Shown here: positions 12,373 to 24,149 of the stretch, piece after piece
Layout of the letters: the number at the start of each line of letters is the position of its first letter
How positions within the stretch are numbered: position 1 is the stretch's first letter
Source: Blasia pusilla
Lineage: Eukaryota; Marchantiophyta; Marchantiopsida; Blasiales
Assembly: GCA_050084515.1 (NCBI GenBank)
Contig: CM114274.1
Span: 20,398,001-20,462,000 of the forward strand
DNA: 64,000 nt
Direction: 5' to 3'
The notes under the pieces: generated by a model
Seen by the model: the letters and a program-made list of their open reading frames with translations, nothing else
Told to the model about the DNA's origin: nothing
Databases searched by the model: none
Translations under genes and position numbers: made by a program

Positions 12373-13110
12373 CTAACGTCGTTCATATAAGAGATCTTCT
12401 ACCATTGGAACCAAGAATTGACTCCAAAGTGTTGTAAATTGAGTAGGTGTGTTGTACGCTAGAATAATTGTAAATAGGCGACGAAGAAAAGAACCTATAC
12501 AGATTGTAGAAGCTTCTTCAAAGCAAGAGAACACTTCCCTATCATCCTCAAGAAGTCCCAATTGGATAGTGGTCTCCTTGACTGTTGGACATAATACCCC
12601 ATTAACAATTCTCAAGCATTCGTACGTAGTTGCTTCTTGAACATAATGGAGAAGTAATCTCAACCAATGACGTTCTCCTTCACCTATGAGGAAGTAAAAT
12701 AAATGAGTTTATCCCAACATCTAGATACATCACTTTAGAGGTAGAATATAAAAGCAATTATATACAAAGAAGTTTTGAGCATTTACCTGAATGAGTAAGG
12801 TATAAGCGGCCAATGGGATGGCCACAATCAATTTTTTTTGTATCCTACAAATCCATCTCTTGCTTACTCCAAAAATAATAAGAAGGAAAATCTATGTATA
12901 GATATTGTTGGCCATTAGAGTCAGATAAATTGGTTGCAAACCATTGGGTCAATGTTGTCTCTCTTTTTCGTTGTAAAATATCTCCAGGAGCGTCAACATC
13001 ATTGAAATAGACTAATTGTTGTTCCGAAAGATGGACTGCTAGTCGTACGATACTTGGAAGTTCAGCACGTAAACCAAACTTAAAGAGACGCCAACATGCC
13101 TCCGAAGAAG
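12373..13110 (-). pseudogene. Helitron region between Rep and helicase
   Basis: Starting with SSEACWRLFKFGLRAELPSI (about 13105-13045), the minus strand reads through VHLSEQQLVYFND, then TLTQWFATN and YYFWSKQEM, to IGRLYLTHSG (about 12790). A 103-bp intron (GT at 12786-12785, AG ending at 12684) joins this to GEGERHWLRLLLHYV. The following exon (to 12373) has NGVLCPTVKET, LGLLEDDRE, a PTQFTTLWSQFLVPM block and ends at a donor (GTAAG) near 12371. All are standard Helitron blocks in the correct order. One TGA after KQEMDL lies in the first exon. Confidence 0.8.
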
Positions 13111-13218
13111 ATATATATATGGAATAATGAGAATTCCAAGTATTTGAGTAAGGAAAATGAAATGAAGTTGAGAAATAAAATATTATGCATCAGAGAAGTC
13201 AATCCACAAAATCATATC

Positions 13219-14095
13219 TCACATCAAGATATGATTAGACATTGTCTCATCAATAACTTCGATTACATTGGATGTATCCATATCTTTTGACAACTTAAAT
13301 GACACAACATCAAATCCCTTATAAACATATTTATATAAGTACTTGACGGCAGAAACATTATTTGTAATCTCCAAATTAATATAACAATCAAAGAGGGTGC
13401 ATAACATAGGATTGTAAGGCACAACCCAATGATTATCCAATGAATGTTCGCTCTTAATTATCGCCCTTCCATTCTTCAATCTACAAAAATACAATAACAA
13501 TTGTAATGAATCATGAATGAATGCATTAGAAGGTATCATGAATAAATATGCCTTAAAAATAAAAGGATCCTTACCTACGATATATCGAATAACCATCTTC
13601 CTTTTAAGAAGTGTTGGCCACAAAAGCTTTAGGATAGCCTTTTGTACACTTTTTTGTTTCCTTATTCATACATTGTGCATTTGGATTTAATAGTCCATAT
13701 AGCACGTGAATTATGCAATTAGCAATAGTAGAATATAACCGTGGATGGATAGATTGATCAAGGATTTTGGCTGAAATAATACAATCATAATCAGTTGTGG
13801 TACGTGGTTTATCCTCACGACCTAAAATAATAGGGCTGTGCACATGCGGAAATCCTCTTTATTGAAATTCCACCATAGGGATGTATACTACAACTCGACC
13901 TAATATCTGCTTCTTGAAAATAACTCCTTTTTTTATTACTCTTTATTACAACTCCTTCTTTTTCTTCTCAAAAACCTGTACGACCAAATCTGGTCGGTCT
14001 GTAGTTGATTGGCCAGGTAATAGGGCTGATGTAATCTCCTCCCACTTTGGATTGCATGTCATGGTCAAGAAGTAGTCAGGCTTCCCCAAATTTCA
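13219..14095 (-). pseudogene. Helitron Rep (HUH endonuclease) domain
   Basis: The order is KPDYFLTMTCNPKWEEI (about 14085-14030), DRPDLV, then the HUH motif RGFPHVHSPIIL with His-Val-His at 13838-13846. A CTKGYPKAF block follows (about 13660-13625), then DGYSIYR just before an intron, VVPYNP (about 13420) and the two-tyrosine motif KYLYKYVYKG (about 13340-13310). All expected catalytic residues are readable. The domain nicks and joins single strands at element ends through the tyrosines. A TAA after FVANTS and a stop just before RGFPHVH break the frame, and the sequence around both is otherwise in register, so few mutations separate it from an open frame. Confidence 0.88.
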
Positions 14096-14880
14096 TAAAA
14101 TTGCCATTGCATCTTGATACAATTGATGCATATGACGTGGCCCTCCAATAAAAGAAGAAGGTAATATAATACGTCTCCCAAGCCTTCGGCTATCCGCATC
14201 TTGTCGATGCTTGGCATCCTTTACACCTTGATATAATTCAGCCCTCAACTCCTCCTTATTTAAGTGCACCCATGATAATCATTGCATCTCCACATTGGCA
14301 TAGAGGTCAACCATATATTCTTGAGTAAGTCGACGATACCGCAATAAGCGATTGTCATATTCTCCTCCAATCCGCGTTTGAAGTTGAAAATATGCAAATT
14401 GCAAGGCCGTAATACATTTTGTTCTTCTTTCCTAAAAAATATCACCATCAACTCTGTCCTCATCCATGCAATCATCTAAAGGATCAAGATGTCCCTCCTC
14501 CCCATAAATAATGTGGCCCAATCGTTGGGATTCTCTATAACCTTCGATTCGTCCAAAGGGTATTCGAGGATGCCAAAATGCTTCATCATGGATAAATAAT
14601 AGAACAAAGTGTAAGGGCATATAAGCTTCATTGAGTTCGGATATACGTTTGACTCCTCCTCCATGTAGTCATACGATTAAATCACGATGCTCAACGTGTT
14701 TACTTCCATCACCCGATAGAATAATAACAACCTCAGAAGCAATTGGTAAGTTATAACGCTTTGCATCAAGACCTCTCTTACTTGCCTTGAGGATGATCCG
14801 CATATGAAGATCACTTGCTTCATATGCCATATGATGAAAGATCTTCACATATGGATTGCATTCATGTAACATGTCTTAAC
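14096..14880 (-). pseudogene. Helitron N-terminal region
   Basis: Blocks typical of the Helitron-like N domain can be read in several frames. NPYVKIFHHMA with RYNLPIASEVVIIL (about 14872-14690) comes first. Next is a PLHFVLLF-type block (about 14620-14580), then a YDNRLLRYRRLTQEYMVDLY-like block and ILPSSFIGGPRHMHQLYQDA (about 14175-14110) leading into Rep. Frame changes and stops separate them. This part is thought to precede the nuclease domain and bind DNA. Confidence 0.75.
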
Positions 14881-15004
14881 ACCAATTTTGACAAATATGG
14901 TATTTTAGAAAACCCGGTTTTGTTCTAATATGATTATTAACACACTAGGATATAGTGTAATGGGAATACAACTTAGGTTTTACCCTCTTTGTCAACCATG
15001 TTTA

Positions 15005-15775
15005 TAGCTTAGGGTTTAGGGTTTAGGTCTGAGGGCCTAGGGTTTAGGGTTTAGGGTTTTTGGCTTACCCTGTAGGGTTTAGGGTGTTTGGCTTAGGGTT
15101 TATGGGTTTTTGCTTAGGGTATAGGGTTTTTGGCGTAGGGTTTAAGGTTGATTGCTTAGGTTCTAGGGTTTGTGGGTTTAGGGCTTAAGGTTTCTGGCCA
15201 AGGATTTAGGATTTTGGTATGAGGGCTTAGGGTTTAGGGTTTTTATCTTAGGTGTTAGGGTTTAGGGTTTTTGGCTTAGGGTTTAGGGTTTATTGCTGAG
15301 GTTCTAGGGTGTAAGGTGTTTGGCTTAGTCTTTAGGGTTTTTCGCTTAGGGTTTAGGGTTTTTGGTTTAGGGGTTAGGATATAGGGTTGTTGGCCTAGGG
15401 TTTAGTGTTTTTCGCTTAAAGGTTAGGGTTTAGGGGCGTTGTCTTAGGTTTTAGGGTTTTTGGCTTAGGGGCTAGGATTTAGGGTGTTTGGCTTAGGATT
15501 TAGGGTTTTTTTTGTTTAGGGATGAAGGTTTAGGGTTATTGGCCTTGTGTTTTGAGTTTTGGCTTAGGGGCTTATAGCTCAAGGTTAGGGCTTTTGGCCT
15601 AGGGTTTGTGGTTTATGGGTTATGTTTTAGGGTTGAGGGTTTATTGTTTCGTGTCTAGGCTTCAAGAAAGGGCTGTAATTTTTTTTGGCTAGGGCTTAGT
15701 GTTTAGGTTGTAGGCTTTAGGCTTACTAATCCCTTAGGGGTTCCGGTTTGAAGGGTTTAGGGTTTAAGATATTAA
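15005..15775 (+). repeat. degenerate interstitial telomere-like tract
   Basis: About 770 bp consists mostly of (T)TTAGGG and GGTTTAGGG words interleaved with TTTTTGGCTTAGGG and GCTTAGGG variants, all in one orientation. This is the plant telomere repeat in strongly mutated form. A secondary period of about 25-35 bp is visible because TTTGGCTTAGGGTTTAGGG recurs many times. Confidence 0.9.
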
Positions 15776-16202
15776 ATGATCCGTTTAAGTTTGTAAACCA
15801 ATAGATTTTGGGAGTTATATGATATAGAGTGTAGCCTTACTTAGGGAAACCCAGTTTTCATCTAAAGTCCAAATGGATGAATTAAACTACAAGGTGTAAG
15901 TTGGAGCACGATACTAAACAATAAAATTTAAAATGGGAAGAACATGGAATCCGATTCCAATTGTGAAAGCTTCTATAAATTTAAACCATTTTATTCAATA
16001 ATCTCAATGACATACCATATGTAGAAATATAAAGACTCTTTATAAAATCAAGTGATGACTCTCAATAATATTACATTAAATTATAACACGGGCTTACAAT
16101 TATTGTGTTGTTGTTACTAGTAGTCATCTCTATCTTCTAGTACTAGGTTAGTGCCAAAAGCTATTCTACACTTTACAAAATTAGCCACGTCAATGGGGAT
16201 AC
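15776..16202. other. AT-rich spacer, no gene
   Basis: I see no open frame, RNA gene or repeat between the telomere-like tract and the DUF7869-type gene's 3' end. Confidence 0.55.
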
Positions 16203-18460
16203 TCACAAGTCCACCCTCAATTGCATATGCAGAATTAACGAAAGATACAATAACCAGTCATGTGGACACAACATTGGTTTTTCACTACTATTCTTCTCCC
16301 ATTTTTTAACATCCCAAATTTGATATCTCCTACTTGGGGTCATGTTCCCTCTTCTGAATGTATTCAATGACCACCAATACTGAATTATGAAATTTGTATC
16401 TTCACCAACTCCAACTAGAACCGGTCCCATCCATATGGGATATTTGGTTCTTTCTTGTCCTAGTCTAATTATGACAAAGTCTCCAACATTGAAATCTACC
16501 AATGCAACTTTTGGTTACTCCATTGATAACATATCAACTCTAGGCCTGAAATCTAGTGGGCCCACAATAATGATCTCGATTTGGAGGAATTCCACTTCCA
16601 AAGACAATAGGAACTTGAGTGTTCTGTTTGGATAGAGGCCAAAAATCTTCCAATGTCTTAGAGAACGATGAAGCGATGTCATGGGCTATCAAACTGGTCC
16701 TATTATTGGTAGAAGAATCTTCATTTGCTGCTATTTTGTGATTTAATCACAAGTTTTGAACCTTGTCCTTAGGGTTTCCATGAGAAAAAATCGGTCCAAT
16801 TCCTCAATGGTCTTCCTCCACTACCGTGCTAGTTTTTGGAACTCCACCTTTGTGCCTCCGGAAGACTTGCTTCCCATCTTATCAAAGTACTCAATGTATT
16901 GAGATACACCTTTCTTCATATCGAAAAATGCCTTCAAGGGTGTGGGCAGTAAGCGCTTTGGATTCCTAGTAGGGATAAGAGGATGTCCAATAATTTCATG
17001 ACGTAAAAACATGTCATAACCACGCTCATTCGGCAACCACTCTTTATCGGAACCATACATCTTGTAATGCATGATGGGCATACCATCTAGAGACCTAGTA
17101 AATCAGAATCGACCTGACTTCTGCGGTCCATATCATTCATTTTTTGTCTTAGGCCTGATGAAACCTTTTAAGTACTCCTTGAAATCAGGAATGTCTTGAA
17201 CCACTTGTGGTGCTGGATTTGGTGAGGTGGAGTTAAAAAACTATGTTGCAATATCTTTCAAGATGTATGCATTATGTCGCTGCAAAGTTCTCGCGAACTT
17301 GCTAAAGATAGCATCAACATCTTCGTGAATGTGCCCGGGGATGAGAAAATCCAAGTGAATCACTTCGAATACCTCCTTGTGAACAAGAAGGGCCAAATAC
17401 GCCATGACGTAAATATTTTTGTTATCTTTTCCAGAGTTGTCCATTTGTAGATTCAGAATCTTAGGCAACTTCCTTGGTCCCTCTTCGACAGACTTCATGA
17501 GCCTTTAGGCTACACGGAGTAATCCATCAAGCTTTTCCCTCCTTTTTAAGAATCAACTATGAAGTGGAGTTAAGTCGGGCTTGTCCGAGAATTCCTGTAT
17601 TTCACCGTAGGGGTTTTTCAAACTGTGAAACAACTTTGCCAATGATCCAATTGTCCAATGAGATGCTTGCTTGTAGACTTCTATGTCAAATTGAGCAATT
17701 GCACACGGTCCATGCCCATGAGTCAAGATACTTGCAACAAGAAATAGAGTGAGTAAAAGTTAATTCAACTTAATATTCAAGTACCTAAAGAAGGCACCGT
17801 TTCTCCAAACTGGGTACGTGCGGCAAGTACCACATGCGTCCTCAAGTTCCATTGGGCAAAAAATGTAAGAAATGTAATGCCCTATGAGAACTTGAGTTCC
17901 AATTAATGGATTAGGCATAAACTGATCATTTTCTCCTTAGGAAACAGTTTTGGGTGTGGATTAAAAATAGGAACTTAAGTCTTATTATGTGAACTGGATC
18001 AAGATAGCCCTACAAACTTGGTAACTGTCACCTGCACCCTAAACCATTTTCTAGTATAATGGAGTGTTATTCCACAATATTTACCTATATAAGTAATTGG
18101 AAACGGTTGAGCCAGAGCCAAACCTTGGGTTTGTTGCCACGCTCTTGGCAAATCTATTTTGAAACTATCCATTTTGTCGTGGATTAGGCAAAGATAAGAC
18201 TCAGGATGACGTACAAATTCATCTCGCCAAGTGTAATATAAACTCCTTTGAGACCTTTGCAGGTCATCATGTTCGACTTCCCATTCCTTAACAACAGCCT
18301 TCTCCTCGTTTGTCGATGTAGTATTTCCCAGAGACTTCAGCATTGCATATGTCACACAACGAGAAAAGTTATCACCTGATTTGTGAATAGTAAAATTGGA
18401 GAAATATTTTTTTTTGATTTGACTAATAGTTGATTGTGAGACTCTCGCTAATCCCAATTT
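16203..18460 (-). pseudogene. DUF7869-type transposon protein with BAH-like C-terminus
   Basis: From 18457 the minus strand reads ISQIKKKYFSNFTI, then YYTWRDEFVRHPESYLCLIH and the acidic block DKMDSFKIDLPRAW. About 550 bp of poorly preserved sequence follow. From 17498 to 16203 one frame carries LQMDNSGKDNKN (about 17440-17405), an ALLVHKEVFEVIHLDFLIPG stretch, then GHIHEDVDAIFSKF, a YGPQ...DGMPIMHYKMYGSD region and a BAH-like end (DFNVGDFVIIRL, YPIWMGPV, QYWWS; about 16495-16360). The DN-K-NKN and GH-HEDVD signatures are those I recall for DUF7869 proteins of mosses and ferns, an RNase-H-like transposon family. In-frame stops interrupt the frame: TAG after KDIAT, and two TGA that fit TGG to TGA. 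The mechanism of the family is not established to my knowledge. Confidence 0.65.
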
Positions 18461-18633
18461 CCCTCCTTCCTTATTGACTACTTCTCGTATGTACTTCTAG
18501 GAGAAAAATTGAGGCAACTGAATCAATTCCTCTCTTCTCCCGTCTGACATTGTTCATTCCTTGTGGGGCATATGATCTCTAGTCTCCTCAATTATCAGCT
18601 TGACCGTTTCCACTGCTTGCGCCATCCTTTGGG

Positions 18634-19952
18634 TTATGCAATTTGTCCCATGTTTCCATGCCCCGTCCACGTCTTGCCATCTCTGAAATTTCTTACTTTG
18701 TCCTCAAAACTTGTTTTTCCAAGACGATAGATCTCTCGCCAACCTAGAAGACACACCATTCTACCTTCCAATTGCACAACCCTTCGTCCATCAATGAAGT
18801 AAGACAAATGGACCATGGCGTGGAGTGATTCCCTTCTTTCCTGAAAGGATTTGTTCCAATACTTTTCTCTGCTTGAACGAACGACATCTCTCGGCGTATA
18901 TTGGCAACATCATTATCTATAAGAATTTTTGATGCCACTTGTGATATATCTTCCTTTGTTAGCTTTTTGTTCGTTTTGGTAGCTCGTGGTAGACATCGCT
19001 TTTTACATCGATAGGTGTACGTGTAAGCTCTCTTCCTCTTGCCTGTTATTGCTTCAACGGCCCCTCGAGACACGGTTGAAAACTCCAAGTAGCATGTCCA
19101 CAAGTCTCTTCCATCTTTAAAAATGCAAGATGTCGTAGGCCATATGACTAAGTTCCTTTCAAGAACCTTGTGGCGTGTAAGACGGCTCATGATGTTGGTA
19201 ATGAATACGCCAACATGGTGATCCCCCAATCTTTGACCACCAACTTTGTCATTTGGATTGACGTAGTGAATAATTCCCTCTCCAATATTTACACATCCAT
19301 TTTTCTCTGTAAGTTGCACCGGTAAAAGGATTGATTCCATACGACCAATCATGGGAACCGCAACTTGTACGTCGGTGGAGGTATTGCACGCTGAGTGCTT
19401 CCTCTTCCTAATATCCATGGTATCATTGTATTTTTCTGTAATCACATATATGGAATATTTTGCAAACATTCCCAACATATCTTGTAGCCTTCTTCCATCC
19501 GGGTGGGTAGCTGGTTCGTAGTATGACTCATCAACTATTAAGCACACCCACGATTTCCGTCGGTCATCAAAGAAGGACATAGGTTGGATCTCATGTGAAT
19601 TAAAGCTTTCGACAACACGCCTTGAACCAAAAAGAAGCTCTGATCCCTTCGAATCTTTTAAGAAAACTTTCTTTGAATACTGTGTGGGGAAATGAGGCTC
19701 TCCTTCTACATCCTCACGTCCACCACATGTATTAGTTGTTGTAACTCCATTACGAGGCCATGTGATGAATGCTCCAATGCAATCAAACACAGGTTCTCCA
19801 TTGTAAGTGCTTGTTGAACTTTCGAAGACTTCCTTCACAAACATGTACAAGGAGTCCTTACCAAGTGGTATGGTGTGGAATATTCTCTCGAAATTGGTGT
19901 CCATGATTCTAGCTCTTCCAACAAAGATGGATGATCCATCCTGTAGATACAC
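18634..19952 (-). CDS. unrecognised 400+-residue protein, probably same mobile element
   Basis: A 402-residue open frame (19952-18744) with an apparent one-base frame change near 18800 that extends it to about 18634. It starts MYLQDGSSIFVGRARIMD and is mixed alpha/beta in texture without a signal peptide or membrane segment. Near the C-terminal third it has a basic, Cys-containing patch (GKRKRAYTYTYRCKKRC, about 19055-19000) that could be nuclear targeting or DNA binding. I recognise no domain. It lies directly upstream of the DUF7869-type protein on the same strand and sequence of similar texture links the two, so it is most likely the N-terminal part or first gene of that element. It is the longest intact frame of this element and may be recently inactivated. 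Confidence 0.5.
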
Positions 19953-19996
19953 TACATCGCCGATGCAAAATTCTATTGCATAAATCTGAGATCTGC

Positions 19997-21495
19997 TGTA
20001 ATGTACAACTCAAGGAAAAAGATACTCTTTCTATCGAAAAGTATTAAGTTTCTTCCCAAGTGACCACTGTTTCCTGAGTAAAAAGAGGTTTAAAAAGAAA
20101 TAACAAGAATAACTTCTATCTTCGCTTAAAATGCTTCACTAACTCTAACAACTCTAACTTCACGAAAGTAAAGAAAAGATAAGATAGTCTTCTTTCCTCA
20201 TAGAAAAGACTCTTCTCAAGTGTAGAAAAAGACTCTTGTGAATCTGCAATAACCAAGCTCCACGAAGACCTTAAGAATGGCGGCTCATCCTACTTTCAGA
20301 ACTAAATCTCACTGTCTAACAGCTTTCCTACGCTTTTTCCTGATTATCTTATGGAATTCCGAAACTACAAGACTCAACTCTCATCTTTACTGCAACCCAA
20401 TAGGATCCACATTCAGTTCTTCTTTCATTCTTTCAGAAAGAATGAAAGAAGACTCTTCTTCTACATCAAAGAGTGGAAAGAACTCAGAAGTAGTACAAGC
20501 TTCTGAAAGTAAAAGACTCTTCAGCTTGGATCATCCCCCAACAAAACTCCTTACACTCTCACCAAGACTGCCAATCAACTCAAGATATACGAGACAACAT
20601 TGAGGAGTTCAAGATACATGGGAAAACAATGATCCCATCTTCTACTAATTGCTCTTTAAATAGTATTTACAGTTCTGATTGGTCTTCCTCCTCTAATCTA
20701 GATTTCCAATTGCTAATCCCAACACTTTGATTCCAATTCTCCACCCTCCATCTTCCTAAGTTGGTTCAATGTCTTGGCATTTCCTTTCATCTCTCTTTTA
20801 AACGGCTGAACCGCCGCGACTCTCCCTTTTCTGGCTTCCAAAACCGCCGCGACATTTCAGTCTTCGCGCTCTTCGCCGTTCTTTGTAAAGACTCTTCCTA
20901 GTCTTTGTAGTCTTTCTCTTTCCTATCCTATCTTCACGCAAAGACCCTTATCCTTGTGTTGCCACAAAGAGTCCTTACTTCAACTTTCTCCCAGGGATTC
21001 TCTATCTTTCTATTCCTCTTCTTAATATTCTTGTCCACTTTTAAGAAGACTCTTTGACCTCTTCCGCTTCTTCCTCTTCCTTCTTTGAGTTCTTAGTCTT
21101 TTCTCTAGAGTCTTTGTCCTTCCTCTCCAGTCTTCGTGCAGGGACTATCTTCCATCTTCTTTTCAAAGAAACTTTCCCCAGTCTTTGTTGACAATCTTTT
21201 ACACCGTTCTTTCTACGATCTTAATTGCGAAGCACCCGCGTTTCCTCTTCTAACTTCTTTTCCTATCTTTTCCTACTTTTACAAAATTCTCACTCTTCCA
21301 AGACAGTCCGTAATCTTCTACTATTTCTTGTCTTCTCATGAGAACTTTGTCCATGGCTCCTCTTAGACAATTACAGTAAAGGAAGACTCTTTACTTTCAG
21401 CAGTGAGTCTTTAGTCTTCATTTCATAAAGACTTTACTAGAATTCAGTGCAAAAACATCAAAATTTCAAAATTCTCATAAGAGTCGGTTATCACA
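19997..21495 (-). mobile_element. solo LTR of a Ty3/gypsy family, TSD TCTGC
   Basis: The 1499-bp unit begins TGTAATGT and ends GGTTATCACA, the same termini as the LTRs of the gypsy element at 29.4-40.0 kb. It is flanked by a perfect 5-bp direct repeat TCTGC (19992-19996 and 21496-21500). Internally it shares the order of blocks with those LTRs, for example CTCATCCTACTTTCAGAACT and a CTGTCTAACAG / TTTCCTAC block, but is clearly diverged and richer in AAGACTCTT words. No coding sequence is attached, so it is the product of LTR-LTR recombination. It belongs to a related family, not a copy of the neighbouring element. Strand is inferred from the orientation of that element. Confidence 0.88.
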
Positions 21496-21699
21496 TCTGC
21501 AACATAACATCAGAGTGGCAATTAATTATTAGACATACTCTAAATGGAAAGTGGGATAGAATTATAATCATCTTATTACACTGGGTGAATTGGACCTTAA
21601 GATCAATTTGAGAAGAGTGGCAACCTGTAGGGTATGTTCGATTGGAACTCTGGTTTTGAATGTGGAGATGTGCCATCTATATAATAAAGTCAACAAGAA

Positions 21700-22560
21700 G
21701 TTCAACATAACCTAATTTGCACCAACATTCTTTCACCTGGAGGTGATTGGGAACTATAGTTCCGAATGACCTTCCCAATGGATGTTGAGATCCCTTTTGA
21801 AAGAACATCGGGCGTCTCTATGCGAGACGAGAACGGACAACTTCCAGCGATACTGGAAGTTGCCGCTAGCAGGCACGCGGAGGGCCGAATGCCCTAGATT
21901 CGGATTTGAGGATCCGATCGAAGGGTCACTGGACTGTGGGTGAATTGGACCTTAAGATCCAATCGGGATGAGGAAGGGCAAGTCCTATTGGAACTCTGGT
22001 TCCGATTGCTGCGAGGAGCCAATCCCCTTATGAAGTCATCAAGGAGTTGAAAACAACTTCTTTGCGCATCTATCACGATTCTGTGAATCATGGGGTATTT
22101 GTTAAGAAGAAATGTGGACTGTACGCTAGCAGGCACGCGAATGTCCGAATGACCATGAATTGGATCCTAAGATTGGATAAAAGCATCATAGGACAAAGGG
22201 AGAAGTAGATCTTAAGATCCCGTCGGGAAGGGTGGATCTTAAGGTCCACTCTTAAGCAGAGAAAAGTGTCAGACTCTAGTGTAGTTCTCCGATTGGAACT
22301 ATAGTTCCAAATAATCCTAGTAAATTGAGGAGAGAGTTTTTGAGCCCGAAGGCCAACATTCTCACCTGGAGGTGATTGGGAACTGCAGTTCCGAATGACC
22401 TTCTAATGGGCTGAATGTCCTAGATTCAGATCTTAGGATCCGATCGAAGGGTTGCTGGATTGTGGGTGAATTGGACCTTAAGATCCAATCCAGATGAGGA
22501 AGGGCAAGTTCGATTGGAACTTTGATGATCTTCTAACCGATCTTAAGATCCCATTTGAAA
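21700..22560. repeat. duplicated palindrome-rich segment
   Basis: Two related stretches (about 21720-22020 and 22345-22530) share the order CACCTGGAGGTGATTGGGAA, CCGATCGAAGGGT, GTGGGTGAATTGGACCTTAA and GATGAGGAAGGGCAAGT. Each contains exact GGAAC-N4-GTTCC words (first at 21750-21763, also near 21995, 22296 and 22379) and the second palindromic word GGATCYTARGATCC in near-perfect form. No gene is supported. Confidence 0.8.
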
Positions 22561-22663
22561 GAACATTGGGTGCCTTTCCGCGCAAGTCAGAGATGGACAA
22601 CTCGCCACCCGGTTGGCAAACTCTCGCTGACTTTCTAAGGTGGACGTTATCTCGACACATTCA

Positions 22664-22694
22664 GATCTATAGTATCAATTGGATACTATAGATC
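22664..22694. repeat. 13-bp inverted repeat with 5-nt loop
   Basis: GATCTATAGTATC (22664-22676) is followed by AATTG and the exact reverse complement GATACTATAGATC (22682-22694). Confidence 0.95.
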
Positions 22695-24149
22695 CTCTAT
22701 AAATTATTCAAAAATTATGGTCACCTCTAGAAATCTATCCAAAAATAGTACTGGAAGTCACAAATTACGGAGTTTGCGTCACACTTACAAGATTATTTGA
22801 AGGTTATTCGACTCTATATCAGGCCGATCTGGTTATCAAGCGACGATGATAAAGAAAGATTTGAAGTCACAAATTGATTTTTTGGACTAACGGAGGCCCT
22901 AATTATTTTACCAATGTGTGTGGTTAGAGATTCTAAGTGGAATGGATTATGAAAGGAAAGATTTCTGAGAAGAGGAAAAATTAGATGACTTAAGTGTAGA
23001 GCCCGTCCAGAGGTTCAATTCATAAGCTTACGATATGTGGAGGTCTGACATCTCTAGACTATGGTTATGATTGTGATCATATGGTATAGCGCCCTTATGG
23101 ATTGAAGAGAACGGCTGGGGAGGGATAGAGGACGTTGGGAGACTGGGCTCACAAGGTTGGGTTGGAATCCTATGTAATCCTCGCTCATTCCATTAGAAAA
23201 CCATTCTAATGGAATGAGCGAGGATTATATAGGATTCCAAGTGAAGTTAGTTTGAGGTGATCGATCCATGCCCTTTCGTCAATCTCACCCATTGGTTTTC
23301 ATAACTGATTCAGGAGTGGCTCGGATGATTTCAACATATGCGGTTTTCATCTAATGCGCGATATCTTTTCTTGACACAGATCCTGAATCTGTGACGTTCA
23401 AATTTGAATTTTGAAATGGATGCGAGTATTAGGTTAAGTAACGTAGGTGTGCTAACATGGATCTAATCTGGACCACTAGTCGAACATCAAGTCTATCATG
23501 AATGACAAGTATAAGTAGCAACGTTTTCCCACATCATTTTTTGTTATCGATCTCTCTGCACCGGAGGTTCAGAGCGCTTGCTCTGCAAGTGAGGGAAGAA
23601 TGTGAGTGCCCGGTTGTTGATCTTTTGTAGGTCGACGCAGAATTACAATCGTGAGGTTCTTTTTTCTTCTCCTTCCGAATGCAACACTTGTGTTGTTCAA
23701 TCTGGTCTACGGTGGAGTTCAATAGGAGTTAATTCTAATGTCAATTGCAGTAGGATAGAAAATGCCTCTCGAGGATTTTCAGATATTATGACTTCCAAGC
23801 CTAAAGGAAGATTGCTTGTCAAGGTTTAGGGTAGAAAATGACATCTTTTCCAGGCTTGATTCAATGTGTATTCGATGTGCAACGCGCCAAATGCCTTGGC
23901 ACTGTATCTTGATATTTGTAAAGGGAATACAAGGAGGTTCGAACAGTCCTATTGCTCAAGTCATATAACTGATTTGAAAATCCAATGCGCTTGGCATATG
24001 AAGCGCGCATCCAAACTAGTATCATGCCCATCCAGATAGCTCCTTAGAGATCTCACAGAGTTCATTTTGGACTCCATTTCCGAGCAGTAAGGCGTAGTTT
24101 CTCGTTCTCATTTCTAGCATTGGAGGGAATAATTCCAGCAATTTGATTT
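22695..24149. other. no gene seen; contains one long hairpin
   Basis: No frame with coding texture can be supported. The stretch lies between two palindrome-rich repeat regions and contains the hairpin at 23164-23238. Confidence 0.5.
23164..23238. repeat. long hairpin, 35-bp arms
   Basis: The left arm 23164-23198 and right arm 23204-23238 are reverse complements over 35 bp with a single mismatch (G at 23174 against T), separated by a 5-nt loop AACCA. The arm begins GGAATCCTAT. If transcribed from either strand it would fold into an almost perfect 75-nt stem-loop. Confidence 0.95.

Larger units (their letters stand above)
11304..14880 (-). mobile_element. Helitron (rolling-circle transposon), truncated
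   Basis: A minus-strand Rep/helicase gene runs from about 14880 down to 11304. In order it shows a Helitron-type N-terminal region, the HUH Rep domain, a linker with conserved Helitron blocks and a Pif1-family helicase start. Four GT-AG introns can be inferred because conserved blocks on both sides join correctly: about 13576-13483, 12786-12684, 12371-12267 and one ending near 11683. The coding part stops after the helicase block with SSLWSYVKVMKLTTNMR, so the later helicase motifs are missing and the GC-rich array begins. I could not identify the 5' TC or 3' CTRR-plus-hairpin ends. Single in-frame stops show it is inactive. Confidence 0.9.
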
